A stretch of DNA of 64,000 nt from Martelella lutilitoris (lineage in GTDB: Bacteria; Pseudomonadota; Alphaproteobacteria; Rhizobiales; Rhizobiaceae). Shown piece after piece: positions 48,494-58,299 of this stretch. The notes under the pieces were generated by a model. That model did no database searches. It saw nothing but the letters and a program-made list of their open reading frames with translations, and was not told the DNA's origin. The DNA lies in assembly GCF_016598595.1 (NCBI RefSeq), contig NZ_CP066786.1, positions 209,501 through 273,500 of the forward strand, given 5' to 3'. The translations under genes were made by a program, and so were the position numbers. Positions within the stretch are counted from its first letter, which is position 1; each line of letters begins with the position of its first letter.

Positions 48494-49051
48494 TCAGGCG
48501 AGGCTGTCCCTGATCACCCGCACCAGCGCCTCTCCGGCATCTTCCAGCGCGCCCGAATTGTCGATGTTGACGACATCGAAATCGCCATGGACGTCCATGG
48601 TCGATCGGGCGAGGCGTTCCAGAATTTGCTCACGGCTCTCGCGTCCGCGCGCTTGAAGGCGTTCGGCCCGAATTTCCGGCCTTGCGGTGACATTGACCAC
48701 GGTCATCGCGGCAAAGGCCTTGTCAAACAGCGACAGCGCCGGGCGTGAACCATTGGCAATGGCGACGCCGCCTGACTCCACTAAGACGCGATGCTCGGCG
48801 GGGATACCGTATTCCAGTCCGTGGGCGGCCCAGGTCACGGCGAACCCGCCCGCCGCCTTGGCCGCGGCAAAGGCTTCCGGCGTCATCGAGGCATGGTCTT
48901 CCGTCGTGCCATCGCAGGGACGGGTGATGACCCGGCGGACGAAGCGGACATTCGGATGGCCGGAGAAGGCGGCTTTCGCGTAGCCGATCAGGCTGTCCTT
49001 TCCTGCCCCGCTCGGGCCGACGACAACGATGATCCTGCCGGCTTTGCCCAT
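48494..49051 (-). CDS. phnN: Ribose 1,5-bisphosphate phosphokinase PhnN
   Basis: A 185-residue kinase converting ribose 1,5-bisphosphate to PRPP, the last step of phosphonate carbon salvage after C-P lyase. The P-loop is VVVGPSGAGKDSLIGYA (residues ~8-24); FVRRVITRPCDGTTEDHASM (~37-56) and VAIANGSRPALSLFDKAF (~95-112) are guanylate-kinase-like segments typical of PhnN. The gene directly follows phnM on the minus strand (three-base gap). An alternative route of action is general PRPP supply. The rest of the C-P lyase operon is not in the window. Confidence 0.93.
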   Translation of the reverse strand: MGKAGRIIVVVGPSGAGKDSLIGYAKAAFSGHPNVRFVRRVITRPCDGTTEDHASMTPEAFAAAKAAGGFAVTWAAHGLEYGIPAEHRVLVESGGVAIANGSRPALSLFDKAFAAMTVVNVTARPEIRAERLQARGRESREQILERLARSTMDVHGDFDVVNIDNSGALEDAGEALVRVIRDSLA

Positions 49052-49054
49052 ACC

Positions 49055-50197
49055 TTACGCCACGCGCTTTCCGAGAGAGAAGACGGCGCGCACCACCGGC
49101 ACGTCCTCGGTGCGTTTGACGCGGACGAGGTCGGCGCGCAGGCCCGGCGCAATGCGGCCGCGATCGTCAAGACCGGCGGCTTTCGCCGGCGTTGCCGTCA
49201 CCATGGCAATGGCCCGGGGCAGCGAGACCCCGGCTTCCTCGTCGCCGGCAAGGATGAAGGGCGCGTGCAACAGGCTGAAGGGCACGTAATCCGACGACAG
49301 CACGTCGAGTACGCCGGCTGCCGCCAGGTCGCGCGCGGCGATGTTGCCGGAATGGGACTTGCCGCGCACGACATTCGGCCCACCCATCAGCACCGAAAGC
49401 CCGGCTGCGTGCGAGGCCTTTGCCGCTTCGAAGCTTGTCGGAAATTCCGCGATCCGCACACCGAGCCCGATTGCCTCATCCACATGGGCGACCGTCGCAT
49501 CATCATGGCTGGCGATCGAGATGCCGTTCTTCGAACAGTGATCGGCGATCATCCGGCGATGCTTGTCGGCATAGGCCTCGGAGGCGGCCTGCCGGCGGGC
49601 GATGAAGCGCTCGAAGGCGTCGTCGTCAAGATCGCGCTTGGGCTTGTAATAGCGCCGGTACTGCTGGATGTCGGCAAACTGCCGCTGACCCGGCGCGTGG
49701 TCCATCATCGAGGCCAGGCGCACATGCGGCTCATCCTCGAAGGCGGCGAAATGTTCCATGACATTGGCGGCGGAGACCTCGCATCGCAAATGCAGGAAGT
49801 GCTGCGCCTTGAGCCGGTCTTCCCGTTCGGCGCCGATGATCGCGTCCGCCATGGCGCGCATCTCGCCCGCCTCGAAGCCGTCGGTGTCGTCGGAGCCCAT
49901 GCGCAGGCAATCGAAGACGGTTGTGATGCCCGAGGCCGCGACCTGCGCGTCGTGCGCCTGGATCGCGGCGGTCTTGTTCCAGCGCACCCCGGGACGCGGC
50001 GCGTAATGGCCTTCAAGGTGGTCGGTATGAAGCTCGACAAGACCAGGGATCAGCAGGTCGCCGCCGAAATCCTCCCCGGCGCCGACATTGCCTTCGGAAA
50101 TCTCGGCGATCTCTCCGTCGCGGATCACAAGCGTGCCATCGACAATCCTGTCCTCAAGCACGATCCGGGCATTGGTGAAAACGGTTTCGGTGCTCAT
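49055..50197 (-). CDS. phnM: Alpha-D-ribose 1-methylphosphonate 5-triphosphate diphosphatase PhnM
   Basis: A 380-residue amidohydrolase-superfamily enzyme removing pyrophosphate from the ribose triphosphate intermediate in phosphonate degradation. It begins with a small beta domain (ARIVLEDRIVDGTLVIRDGE), then the metal motif LIPGLVELHTDHLEGHYAPR (H-x-D/H, ~residues 50-69), MMDHAPGQRQF (~165), IASHDDATVAHV (~233) and DVLSSDYVPFSLLHAPF (~303, catalytic Asp region). The C-terminus returns to the beta domain (GRIAPGLRADLVRVKR). It overlaps the DUF1045 gene by four bases and lies three bases before phnN. Confidence 0.95.
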   Translation of the reverse strand: MSTETVFTNARIVLEDRIVDGTLVIRDGEIAEISEGNVGAGEDFGGDLLIPGLVELHTDHLEGHYAPRPGVRWNKTAAIQAHDAQVAASGITTVFDCLRMGSDDTDGFEAGEMRAMADAIIGAEREDRLKAQHFLHLRCEVSAANVMEHFAAFEDEPHVRLASMMDHAPGQRQFADIQQYRRYYKPKRDLDDDAFERFIARRQAASEAYADKHRRMIADHCSKNGISIASHDDATVAHVDEAIGLGVRIAEFPTSFEAAKASHAAGLSVLMGGPNVVRGKSHSGNIAARDLAAAGVLDVLSSDYVPFSLLHAPFILAGDEEAGVSLPRAIAMVTATPAKAAGLDDRGRIAPGLRADLVRVKRTEDVPVVRAVFSLGKRVA

Positions 50198-50898
50198 GTT
50201 TCTTGTTCTTCCGCGCCGGAAAGCGGCTGCCAGCGCTTGATGGTGAAGGGCGCGCCGCGCCGCTCCTCGACAAATAGGCCAAGGCCGCCGATTGCGAGCG
50301 GCTTGCCGGTAAAGGGGCCAAAATAATCCTGAACCGCCGTCTCGATCACATGCGCATCGGTGCCGGTCACCGGACCGGTCAACGTCATGTGAAAGCGGAA
50401 TTCGTCGAAGACGTAAGGATAGCCCCAGCGGATCATGTTGTCGCGCTGGGCCTCGGTCAGCGTTTCGGGCTTGCGTCTTGCGATCTCGTCATTCAGCAGC
50501 GGCGCGCGCATCGGTTCGAAATGCTCGACGACATCGGCGGCAAAAGCCTGCAACTCGTCATATTCGGCTGCGGGAATAAGCGCGTAGAACTTGCCGAGTT
50601 GCCCAAGCGTGATCTCGGGGATGGTGAAGAGCCTGCGGTTGCGGCAGAACACATCGAAGGTCGCCTCAAGCGCCGACGGCGAAATGTTTTCCGCCAAACG
50701 GAACGGCGCCTTCATGGTGGCGTGAAATCCGTAGCGGGCTGCAGCCGCCGTCACCGCGCTCATGCGTCCGGCAGGAAGCGCGATATTTTCGGGGTAGGGG
50801 CGCTCCTCCCCGGAGAAGGCATCATAGCCAAGCCAGCGGCTGGCGGCGACGGTCAGCGGATCGTCTGCAGGCGGCGTGAAGTAGATGGCGTATCGCAA
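50194..50898 (-). CDS. DUF1045 phosphonate-associated protein (TTG start)
   Basis: A 234-residue protein of the DUF1045 / phosphonate metabolism-associated family (2H phosphoesterase-like fold). Typical segments: RYAIYFTPPADDPLTVAASR, RYGFHATMKAPFRLAE (~residues 60-75, H-x-T of the first 2H motif), FRFHMTLTGPV (~186, second H-x-T motif) and ARRKPETLTEAQRDNMIRWG with YPYVFDEF. No ATG or GTG precedes the conserved start RYAIYF; a TTG at 50898 with AAGGAA seven bases upstream is chosen, and a longer TTG frame at 50964 is less likely. It begins the DUF1045-phnM-phnN unit. A cyclic phosphodiesterase role is plausible, unproven. Confidence 0.88.
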   Translation of the reverse strand: MRYAIYFTPPADDPLTVAASRWLGYDAFSGEERPYPENIALPAGRMSAVTAAAARYGFHATMKAPFRLAENISPSALEATFDVFCRNRRLFTIPEITLGQLGKFYALIPAAEYDELQAFAADVVEHFEPMRAPLLNDEIARRKPETLTEAQRDNMIRWGYPYVFDEFRFHMTLTGPVTGTDAHVIETAVQDYFGPFTGKPLAIGGLGLFVEERRGAPFTIKRWQPLSGAEEQET

Positions 50899-51031
50899 AC
50901 CGGTTTCCTTGCGCAAGACCTTGTGTGGGAAGTCGAACGTGACGGGATTCGCCAGCCTTTGCAAGCGGATCGGCCCCTCAAATCAATCAATGCCAAGGCC
51001 GGGCCGCGGGTTCCCTTGCAGACATTTCCTG

Positions 51032-51063
51032 AAAAACAAAAAGGGCGATCCGAAGACCGCCCT
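51032..51063 (-). terminator. Intrinsic terminator after gpmA
   Basis: Read on the minus strand, AGGGCGGTC, loop TTCG, GATCGCCCT, then TTTTTG. One bulge in the stem. It lies about 30 bases past the gpmA stop and separates gpmA from the DUF1045 gene. Confidence 0.8.
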
Positions 51064-51091
51064 CCATTCTGTCCGAAATCCGTCCGGTGAA

Positions 51092-51727
51092 TCAGTGCGC
51101 GCCGGACATGTCGCCGAGCACTTCCTTGCTGGCGACGGTGGAATCGGCGTTCAGCGTGTAGACCATCGGCACGCCGGTGGCGAGGTTGAGCTTCAGGATC
51201 TCCTCCTGGCTCAGGCGGTCGAGCACCATGACGAGGGCGCGCAGCGAGTTGCCGTGGGCGGCGACCAGCACCTTTTCTCCGCGCAAAACGCGCGGCAGGA
51301 TTTCCTGCATGTAATAGGGCCAGACGCGCGCGCCGGTGTCCTTCAGGCTTTCGCCGCCGGGCGGGGGCACGTCATAGGACCGGCGCCAGATATGGACCTG
51401 TTCCTCGCCCCATTTCTCGCGGGCGTCATCCTTGTTGAGACCGGCGAGATCGCCATAGTCGCGCTCGTTCAGCGCCTGATCCTTGATGGTTTCGAGATCG
51501 GCCTGGCCGACCTCGTCGAGGACCAGCTTGCAGGTGTGCTGGGCGCGCGTCAAAGCCGAGGTGAAGGCGATATCGAACTTCATGCCCGCTTCGGCGAGCG
51601 CCTTGCCGCCGGCGGTGGCTTCCTTGACGCCGAGCTCGGTCAGGTCCGGGTCCTTCCAGCCGGTGAAAAGGTTCTTCAGATTCCATTCGCTTTGGCCGTG
51701 ACGCACGAGAACCAGTGTTCCGCTCAT
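51092..51727 (-). CDS. gpmA: 2,3-bisphosphoglycerate-dependent phosphoglycerate mutase
   Basis: A 211-residue cofactor-dependent mutase interconverting 2- and 3-phosphoglycerate. The phosphohistidine motif [28 protein letters not shown] and [17 protein letters not shown] (residues ~3-65), [16 protein letters not shown] (~88-103, active-site Glu) and [15 protein letters not shown] (~153-167, second His) are all present. It is shorter than the 250-residue E. coli form, as is usual in rhizobia, where the C-terminal tail is reduced. It lies 27 bases downstream of dapB on the same strand, so they form an operon. Confidence 0.97.
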   Translation of the reverse strand: MSGTLVLVRHGQSEWNLKNLFTGWKDPDLTELGVKEATAGGKALAEAGMKFDIAFTSALTRAQHTCKLVLDEVGQADLETIKDQALNERDYGDLAGLNKDDAREKWGEEQVHIWRRSYDVPPPGGESLKDTGARVWPYYMQEILPRVLRGEKVLVAAHGNSLRALVMVLDRLSQEEILKLNLATGVPMVYTLNADSTVASKEVLGDMSGAH

Positions 51728-51754
51728 GACAGTCTTCCTTCGTCAGATCTTGGG

Positions 51755-52582
51755 TTAATGTGTTTTCGAAAGCCCGAGCACGTCGAGCATGGAATAAAGT
51801 CCTGGTTTCTCGGCCCGGCCCCAAAGGGCGGCCTGAACCGCGCCGCGGGCGAAGATCGAGCGATCGGTCGCCTTGTGGGAGAGGCTCACCGTCTCGCCTT
51901 CGCCGGCAAGGAGAACGGAATGCTCGCCCACCACGGAGCCGCCGCGCAGCGTGGCGAAGCCGATCGTGCCTTCCGCGCGCGGGCCGGTATGCCCGTCGCG
52001 CACCTTCACGGCATTCTCCTTCAGCGAAATGCCGCGGCCTTCCGCCGCCGCCTCGCCCAGAAGAAGGGCCGTGCCGGATGGCGCGTCGACCTTGTGGCGG
52101 TGATGCATCTCGAGAACCTCGATATCCCAGCCCTTCGCCGAAAGCGCTGCGGCTGCCTGCTTGACCAGTTCGCCAAGCAGGTTGACGCCCAGTGACATGT
52201 TTCCGGACTTGATGATACGGGCATGGCGGGCGGCCGCCTTGATCTGGGTCTCGTCATCCTCCGAAAAGCCGGTCGTGCCGATCACGTGGACGATGCGCGC
52301 CTGCGCGGCAAGTTCGGCATATTCGACGGAGGCCGCCGGCACGGTGAAATCGAGCACGCCCTCGGCATCGACAAAGGCCTTCAGCGGATCGTCGGTGACC
52401 GGCACGCCGAGCGCGCCGACGCCGGCGAGTTCCCCGGCGTCCTTGCCCAGAACAGGGCTTTCCGGGCGGTCGATGGCGGCGTGGAGAACCGCGCCCTCGG
52501 TTTCGCTGATCACGCGGATGAGTGTCTGTCCCATCCGTCCGCTGGCGCCCACGACGACGAGTTTCATTGCCGGACTGGTCAT
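51755..52582 (-). CDS. dapB: 4-hydroxy-tetrahydrodipicolinate reductase
   Basis: A 275-residue reductase of lysine and diaminopimelate biosynthesis. NAD(P) loop [17 protein letters not shown] (~residues 8-24), [17 protein letters not shown] (~93), [29 protein letters not shown] (~135) and the signature [20 protein letters not shown] (~163-182, catalytic His pair and Lys). Start ATG 52582 gives [14 protein letters not shown]; an internal ATG at 52567 is possible. A long upstream frame extends beyond and is not used. First gene of the dapB-gpmA operon. Confidence 0.97.
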   Translation of the reverse strand: MTSPAMKLVVVGASGRMGQTLIRVISETEGAVLHAAIDRPESPVLGKDAGELAGVGALGVPVTDDPLKAFVDAEGVLDFTVPAASVEYAELAAQARIVHVIGTTGFSEDDETQIKAAARHARIIKSGNMSLGVNLLGELVKQAAAALSAKGWDIEVLEMHHRHKVDAPSGTALLLGEAAAEGRGISLKENAVKVRDGHTGPRAEGTIGFATLRGGSVVGEHSVLLAGEGETVSLSHKATDRSIFARGAVQAALWGRAEKPGLYSMLDVLGLSKTH

Positions 52583-52700
52583 GCTTCTTCCTGGTATTGC
52601 TTCAGATCGGATATCCGCGACACGCAGCGTGTCGCGAAGGCAGTGAGACCTTATTGGAAGCGCATGAGGAAGAAAAGGTTGATCTTGGTCCGCGCTCCGC

Positions 52701-53726
52701 TCAGTCGCGCCAGCGGCGGCCGTCAAGGGCGAGGCCGAAGCGCAGCGGCGTGCGGGCATAGGTGGCAAGGCCGGCAAGGGCCGCGAGCGGGTGGGTGACG
52801 ACATAGGTCGGGATCGACTGCATCAGCGCGTTGTGCGGGGCCTTGTCCTCGAAGGCGGCGCGGAACTCCGGCTTCTTCAGCGCCGGCAGGATCTTCAGCG
52901 AGATGCCGCCGGCAAGGTAGACGCCGCCGCGCGCCATGAACACCATCGCCATATCTCCGGCGATGCGGCCGAGATAGGTCGAAAACAGCGACAGCGTTTC
53001 AACGGCCTGTGGGTCGGAACCGTCAAGGCCCGCATGGCTGACGTCCTTCGGCTCATAGGGCTTGGCCTCGATCCCGTCGGCAGCGCAGATAGCGTTATAG
53101 AGGTTGACCATGCCGCGCCCGCACAGGATCTGCTCGGCGGCCACCCGGCCCTCGATGGTCTTGATGTGCGGGAAAATCTGGTAATCGCGCTCCGTGCGCG
53201 GGCCGACATCGATGTGACCGCCTTCGCCTGGAACCGGAATCCACCGTTCCTCGGCATGGACGAGACCGGCGACGCCGAGGCCGGTTCCCGGGCCGAGCAC
53301 GACGCGCGAGGCGACCATCGTGTCCGGTCGCGGCGCGATCGGCTCGCGGAACTCATCGGGCATGTTGGCGATCGCGAGCGCCTGGGCCTCGAAGTCGTTG
53401 ATGATCACCACATCCTCGAGCCCGAGCGCGCTGATCATGTCCTTCGGCTTGATCACCCAGTCGCAATTGGTCAGCGGAATTTCATCGCCGCGAATGGGCC
53501 CGGCGACGGCCAGGATGGCGCTGCGCGGCTGCAGCGCGGTCTTGTCCATGACGCCTGCCTGTATGGCCGCGTCGACGGTCGGGAAATCGGCTGTGTGCAC
53601 GATCGGGAACTCGCGCGGCTCGGCATAGGCGTCGACCAGCAGCGAGAACCGCGCATTGGTGCCGCCGATATCGCCGATCAGGATGGGGAAGGAGAGAGGG
53701 TCCGAGGTGCTGAGGGTTTTGGCCAT
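52701..53726 (-). CDS. glk: Glucokinase
   Basis: A 341-residue hexokinase-fold glucokinase (bacterial Glk family, not ROK). Motifs: phosphate loop [15 protein letters not shown] (~residues 16-30), substrate [24 protein letters not shown] (~108, catalytic Asp), [14 protein letters not shown] (~145-158), [11 protein letters not shown] (~172) and [15 protein letters not shown] (~275-289). It makes glucose 6-phosphate, feeding pgi and the ED route. ATG 53726 is chosen over upstream frame. It lies 118 bases upstream of dapB on the same strand and 238 bases beyond mepA. Confidence 0.95.
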   Translation of the reverse strand: MAKTLSTSDPLSFPILIGDIGGTNARFSLLVDAYAEPREFPIVHTADFPTVDAAIQAGVMDKTALQPRSAILAVAGPIRGDEIPLTNCDWVIKPKDMISALGLEDVVIINDFEAQALAIANMPDEFREPIAPRPDTMVASRVVLGPGTGLGVAGLVHAEERWIPVPGEGGHIDVGPRTERDYQIFPHIKTIEGRVAAEQILCGRGMVNLYNAICAADGIEAKPYEPKDVSHAGLDGSDPQAVETLSLFSTYLGRIAGDMAMVFMARGGVYLAGGISLKILPALKKPEFRAAFEDKAPHNALMQSIPTYVVTHPLAALAGLATYARTPLRFGLALDGRRWRD

Positions 53727-53964
53727 GATGTTTCCGCGTTCCGCCCTGTCCCGGGCTTTATCAATGTCTGGCGCAGTCTGTGCATTCAGTTTGGCGATTT
53801 TGCAACGGCATCCGTCAAATCGGAAGGGCAATCGCAGGCCGCCGGCTTGTTTTCTGCAATCTGGTCATCGAAGCGCGGACGGCCCGTCGTTTCATACAAT
53901 AACTCAAAGCGCTTTGAAAGCCGCTGCCGGCAGGCAGGTAACGCAGTTTTGACCGCAGCCTTCG

Positions 53965-54984
53965 TCACCCCGCCGGGCGCGGCTGCGGAACCGGCCCGAT
54001 CTCCGGCCAGGGCGCCAGGGGCGGCAAGGGAATTTTCGGCGTGACGGCTGCCGTCGGCAGGGGCGAGGGAGCAGGCGCTTCCAGCACGCCGGTGCAGGCC
54101 GCTGGCAGGTCGGAGAGGATGGTATAGGCTGGCCGCGTCGGCTTGGGCGCCGGTTGTTCCGGCTTCTTTGCCGGCGGGGCGGGCTCCGCCGGCGCCCAGG
54201 GTTCGTCGGAGAGCCACCAGGCGAGGTTTTCGCCGCAGCCGTCATCCTTCATGTCGACGGCGTTTTGCGCCTTGCACTCGGGCGAGCCATCGCGGCAGAA
54301 CAGGCGGATGTGGAAGTGGTAGTGATGGCCGTAATAGGGCCGCACCTTGGCCAGATTCGAGCGGTCGCCGGTCCAGCCGTCGCAGATCGCCTTCTTGATG
54401 CCCGGATGGACGAAGATGCGCTGGACTTCCGGATAGCTCGCCGCCCGCATGATCAGCCGGGCGTGAGCGGGCGTGAATTTTTCCGGATCGACAAAAAGCG
54501 TTCCGTCATTCTTCAGGACCGAAACGGCCGAAATATCCTCGCGCTCGCGCAATGTCAGCCGCCGGTCCGGCATCGGGTTCAGCCAGATGTCCGCATCGAG
54601 CCCGACCTGGTGGGAGGCATGGCCCGAAAGCATCGGTCCGCCGCGCGGCTGCGAGATGTCGCCGACCAGAAGGCCCGGCCAGCCGTCATATTGAGCGGCA
54701 TCGCCTGCCAGCCTCTCAATCAGGGCGATTGTATCAGGATGACCGAATCGGCGATTGCGCGAAAGCCGCATCGCCTGCCAGTTCGGCCCGTCGATCGGCA
54801 GAGCCTCGGCCCCGGCGATGCAGCCTTTCGTGTAAAAACCGAAGGATTGCGGCGGACCGGCGCTCGGCGCGGTTTCGGAGGCGAACAGGATTTTCGCAGG
54901 CGGCGGAAAATCCTGGGCTGCGGCCAAAGGGGCCGACGCCGCAAGCGCCAGGGCGGCGGCAAATCCCTTCATCCAGTGCATCAT
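53965..54984 (-). CDS. mepA: Penicillin-insensitive murein endopeptidase MepA
   Basis: A 339-residue LAS-type metallopeptidase that cuts D-Ala-meso-DAP cross-links. A signal peptide precedes QDFPPPAKILF (MKGFAAALALAASAPLAAAQ). Zinc-binding and catalytic motifs are SGHASHQVGLDADIWL (~residues 119-134; H-x6-D) and YYGHHYHFHIRLFC (~218-231), with MRLSRNRRFGHP and GWPGLLVGDISQPRGGPM between. Cysteines at residues 54, 200, 231, 238 and 250 are likely in disulfides. The C-terminal ~95 residues form a Pro/Ala-rich tail (PAPPAKKPEQPAPKPTRP) not seen in E. coli MepA. Divergent from yejA. Start ATG 54984; a second ATG follows at once. Confidence 0.93.
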   Translation of the reverse strand: MMHWMKGFAAALALAASAPLAAAQDFPPPAKILFASETAPSAGPPQSFGFYTKGCIAGAEALPIDGPNWQAMRLSRNRRFGHPDTIALIERLAGDAAQYDGWPGLLVGDISQPRGGPMLSGHASHQVGLDADIWLNPMPDRRLTLREREDISAVSVLKNDGTLFVDPEKFTPAHARLIMRAASYPEVQRIFVHPGIKKAICDGWTGDRSNLAKVRPYYGHHYHFHIRLFCRDGSPECKAQNAVDMKDDGCGENLAWWLSDEPWAPAEPAPPAKKPEQPAPKPTRPAYTILSDLPAACTGVLEAPAPSPLPTAAVTPKIPLPPLAPWPEIGPVPQPRPAG

Positions 54985-55138
54985 GAGCTCCCTCAAGCCG
55001 GCGTGTTGGCGCTTTCCCGGCGTGCCCTGCGACCTTCCCCGTTGCCGCCTTACGAAAACGACACTTGTGCACCCGGGTCGATATTTGCTTATTCTTGTCG
55101 CGATAACGAGAAAAGCAAGAACGGAAAAGGCTGAAACC

Positions 55139-56953
55139 ATGTGGAAAACGATCTCGGTTGCTGCCTGGGTTATCGCAGGCGCGTTCGGCCTCGCGCCGGC
55201 GGCATTTTCTCAGGAAAGCGGGGGCGAATGGCAACATGCCTCGGCGCTGACCGGAACGCCGAAGTACCGGCCGGATTTTTCCCGTTTCGACTATGTCAAT
55301 CCGGATGCGCCGAAGGGCGGCGAACTCAAATACTATGCCACCGGCACCTTTGATTCGCTCAATCCCATACCCTATGGCGGCTCGAAAGCCGCCGGCCTCA
55401 GCCTTGTCTTCGAGACCCTGATGACGCCGGCCGAAGATGAGATCGATGCCCAATACGGCCTGCTCGCCGAGGGGTTCCGCGTTCCGGAGGATCTTTCCTT
55501 CGTCACCTACAGCCTCAATCCCGAGGCCCGTTTTTCCGATGGGGAGCCGGTGACGGCCGAGGACGTGGTGTTTTCCTTCGAACGGCTGAAGGAACTCAAT
55601 GCGATGTATGCCAATTACTACCGCCACGTGGTCAGCGCGGAAGTGACGGGCGAGCGCGAGGTGACCTTCAGCTTCGACGAAACGGGAAACCGGGAACTGC
55701 CGCAGATCGTCGGCCAGCTGATGGTGCTGCCGAAACACTGGTTCGAGGACGGCCGCGACGTTTCCGCAAGCACGCTCGACAAGATCGTCGGATCAGGGCC
55801 TTACGAGATCGCGGAGGTCAATCCCGGCTCCTCGATCACCTACCGTCTCCGGGACGATTACTGGGGCCGGGACCTGCCGGTCAATGTCGGCCGCAACAAT
55901 TTCGGTTCCGTGAACTTTCTCTATTTCGCCGATCTCGATGTCGCCTTCGAGGCGTTTCGCGCCGGCACCTTCGATTTCTGGGTGGAGACGCGGGCCAAGC
56001 GCTGGGCGACGGGGTATAATTTCCCGGCGGTCAAGGACGGCCAGGTCAAGCGCGAGGCGGTGCCCAATCCCCTGCGCAAGACCGGCATCATGCAGGCGCT
56101 GGTGCCCAACAACCGCCGCGCGCCCTTTGATGACGAGCGGGTGCGCGAGGCGCTGATCTACGCCTTCGATTTCGAGACCATCAACAAGAACCAGCTGAGC
56201 GATGCCTATTCGCGCAACAACAGTTACTGGTTCGGAACCGATCTCGCCTCTTCCGGCCTGCCGCAGGGCGAAGAGCTTCAGATTCTGGAGAGCGTGCGCG
56301 ATCTGGTGCCGCCGGAAGTTTTCAACACCGCCAGCAAGCTGCCCGTCGGCGGCACGGAGGCCGAATCGCGGGCCAATCTGCAGAAGGCCTTCCAGCTTTT
56401 GAAAGAGGCCGGTTTCGAGCGCCGCGGCAGCCAGATGGTCAATGCCAAGACCGGCGAGCCGTTCTCCTTCGAGATCCTGCTCGACAATCCTTCGCTTCAG
56501 GTCGTCGTGCTCCCCTATGTCGAGAACCTGCGCAAACTCGGCATCGATGCATCCGTCCGCGTGGTCGACACGTCTCAGTACCAGAACCGGGTCAATGATT
56601 TCGACTATGACATGATCTGGGAATTATGGGCCCAGTCCCTGAGCCCCGGCAACGAGCAGTTCAATTACTGGGGGTCACGCTCCGTGGATCAGCCGGGTTC
56701 GGAAAACTATGCCGGTGTTTCGGACCCCGGCGTCGACGCGCTGATCGGGAAGATCGTGTTCGCCGATGACCGGGATACGCTGGTGGCCGCCACCAAGGCG
56801 CTCGACCGCGTTCTTCTGGCCCATGATTTCGTCATCCCGCTTTATTATTCCAAGGACTACCGCATCGCCTACTGGAACACGATCGCGCATCCCGGCTTTC
56901 CAGAATACGGCCTTGATTTCCCGGCCGCCTGGTGGTCGACGGAGGCGGAATGA
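55139..56953 (+). CDS. yejA: Peptide ABC transporter substrate-binding protein YejA
   Basis: A 604-residue family 5 extracellular solute-binding protein with a signal peptide ending in AAFSQE (~residue 25). Early segments GGELKYYATGTFDSLNPIPY and SLVFETLMTPAEDE, FSDGEPVTAEDVVFSFERLK (~residues 131-150) and NPLRKTGIMQALVPNNRRAP with VREALIYAFDFETINK (~315-353) fit the YejA/oligopeptide class. Yej imports oligopeptides and, in E. coli, microcin C. AAAAGG lies upstream of ATG 55139. It is first in yejABEF; a repeat element lies between it and yejB. Periplasmic. Confidence 0.94.
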   Translation: MWKTISVAAWVIAGAFGLAPAAFSQESGGEWQHASALTGTPKYRPDFSRFDYVNPDAPKGGELKYYATGTFDSLNPIPYGGSKAAGLSLVFETLMTPAEDEIDAQYGLLAEGFRVPEDLSFVTYSLNPEARFSDGEPVTAEDVVFSFERLKELNAMYANYYRHVVSAEVTGEREVTFSFDETGNRELPQIVGQLMVLPKHWFEDGRDVSASTLDKIVGSGPYEIAEVNPGSSITYRLRDDYWGRDLPVNVGRNNFGSVNFLYFADLDVAFEAFRAGTFDFWVETRAKRWATGYNFPAVKDGQVKREAVPNPLRKTGIMQALVPNNRRAPFDDERVREALIYAFDFETINKNQLSDAYSRNNSYWFGTDLASSGLPQGEELQILESVRDLVPPEVFNTASKLPVGGTEAESRANLQKAFQLLKEAGFERRGSQMVNAKTGEPFSFEILLDNPSLQVVVLPYVENLRKLGIDASVRVVDTSQYQNRVNDFDYDMIWELWAQSLSPGNEQFNYWGSRSVDQPGSENYAGVSDPGVDALIGKIVFADDRDTLVAATKALDRVLLAHDFVIPLYYSKDYRIAYWNTIAHPGFPEYGLDFPAAWWSTEAE

Positions 56954-57010
56954 CGGTGCGGTTTGGCGGCGGCGTAGTGGCTTTCTTGCGCAAGAACATC
57001 CAAGACTTCC

Positions 57011-57155
57011 AAACAGTCTCCCCCCTTGAGGGGGCGATGTCGCGAACGCGACAGAGAGGGGAAATGGGCATAAGCCGCTCGCTCCGAATTTGCCGAAACG
57101 GTTTACCCCCCTCTGCCCCTGTCGGGGCATCTCCCCCTCAAGGGGGGAGATTGGA
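57011..57155. repeat. Inverted pair of Rhizobiales-type palindromic repeats between yejA and yejB
   Basis: TCTCCCCCCTTGAGGGGG (57017-57034) and its inverted partner CCCCCTCAAGGGGGGAGA (57133-57150) face each other across ~100 bases, with inner arms around CGACAG (57049-57054) and CTGTCG (57118-57123). The whole 57011-57155 block can fold into one long cruciform. The CTCCCCC/GGGGGAG pattern plus CCCCCTCTGCCC-type inner part is the look of a widely dispersed Rhizobiales element. As RNA it would form a large hairpin within the yej message. Confidence 0.8.
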
Positions 57156-57200
57156 GGGGGCTATGCGGTCTGCTTCTTTCTCTGCAAGGGTACCATTGTA

Positions 57201-58298
57201 ATGGGCTCCTATATCCTTCGCCGCCTGCTGCTGATGATCCCGACGCTGGTCGGCATCATGACGATTTCCTTCATCATCGTGCAGTTTGCCCCCGGCGGCC
57301 CGGTGGAACAGGTGATCGCGGAGCTGAACGGCCAGGGCGGCGGCGCGGAAAGCCGCATGTCCGGCGGTTCGGACGCCGGCATGTCGATGGACGGGTTCGA
57401 CAGCGCCTCGTCATCGAACTACCGCGGCGCCCAGGGGCTCGATCCGGAGCTGATCGCCGATCTGGAGGCCCAGTTCGGCTTCGACAAGCCGCCGCTGACG
57501 CGCTTTCTCTTGATGATGCGCGACTATCTGACCTTCGATTTCGGCGACAGCTTCTTCCGCAATTCTTCCGTCATCGACCTCATCATCGACAAGCTGCCGG
57601 TGTCGATCTCGCTGGGCATATGGGTCTTGCTGCTGTCGTACGGCGTCTCCATTCCGCTCGGCATCCGCAAGGCGGTGCGGGACGGTTCGCGTTTCGACGT
57701 CTGGACCTCGGGCATCATCGTCATCGGCTTTGCCGTTCCGGGCTTCCTGCTCGGCATCCTGCTGATCATCCTGTTTGCCGGCGGCTCCTTTTTCGACTGG
57801 TTTCCGCTGCGCGGCCTCGTCTCCGACAATTTTGCCGAACTGCCCTGGTGGCAGAAGCCGCTCGACTATTTCTGGCACCTGACCCTGCCGCTGATCGCGC
57901 TTTCGGTCTCCTCCTTCGCCACGACAACGCTTCTGACGAAGAACTCCTTCATCGACGAGATCGGCAAGCAATATGTTATCACCGCCCGCGCCAAGGGGCT
58001 TTCGGAACGCAAGGTGCTTTACGGCCACGTCTTCCGCAATGCCATGCTGATCGTCATTGCCGGCTTTCCCGGTTCCTTCATTCTTGCCTTCTTCACCGGT
58101 TCGCTTCTGATCGAAAACGTGTTCTCGCTCGACGGGCTCGGCCGCCTCGGCTATCTCTCGCTCGTCAACCGCGACTATCCGGTGGTCTTCGCCACGCTCT
58201 ACATCTTCTCGCTTCTCGGGCTGTTCATCGGCCTTGTCTCCGACCTGATCTACACCTGGATCGATCCGCGCATCGACTTCGAAAAGAGGGATGTGTGA
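57201..58298 (+). CDS. yejB: Peptide ABC transporter permease YejB
   Basis: A 365-residue permease with six transmembrane helices. N-terminal hydrophobic [20 protein letters not shown] is typical of the DppB/YejB class; a long periplasmic loop (residues ~40-110) carries Gly/Ser/Met-rich sequence ([19 protein letters not shown]). The EAA-like coupling motif lies at [20 protein letters not shown] (~258-277). The start is ATG 57201; an upstream frame through the repeat element is rejected. Its stop is two bases from the yejE start. Inner membrane. Confidence 0.95.
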   Translation: MGSYILRRLLLMIPTLVGIMTISFIIVQFAPGGPVEQVIAELNGQGGGAESRMSGGSDAGMSMDGFDSASSSNYRGAQGLDPELIADLEAQFGFDKPPLTRFLLMMRDYLTFDFGDSFFRNSSVIDLIIDKLPVSISLGIWVLLLSYGVSIPLGIRKAVRDGSRFDVWTSGIIVIGFAVPGFLLGILLIILFAGGSFFDWFPLRGLVSDNFAELPWWQKPLDYFWHLTLPLIALSVSSFATTTLLTKNSFIDEIGKQYVITARAKGLSERKVLYGHVFRNAMLIVIAGFPGSFILAFFTGSLLIENVFSLDGLGRLGYLSLVNRDYPVVFATLYIFSLLGLFIGLVSDLIYTWIDPRIDFEKRDV

Positions 58299-58299
58299 C

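Noticed and set aside
57090..57200. N-terminal extension of yejB across the repeat
   Set aside because: The upstream codons are in the palindromic repeat; ATG 57201 yields the usual hydrophobic N-terminus.
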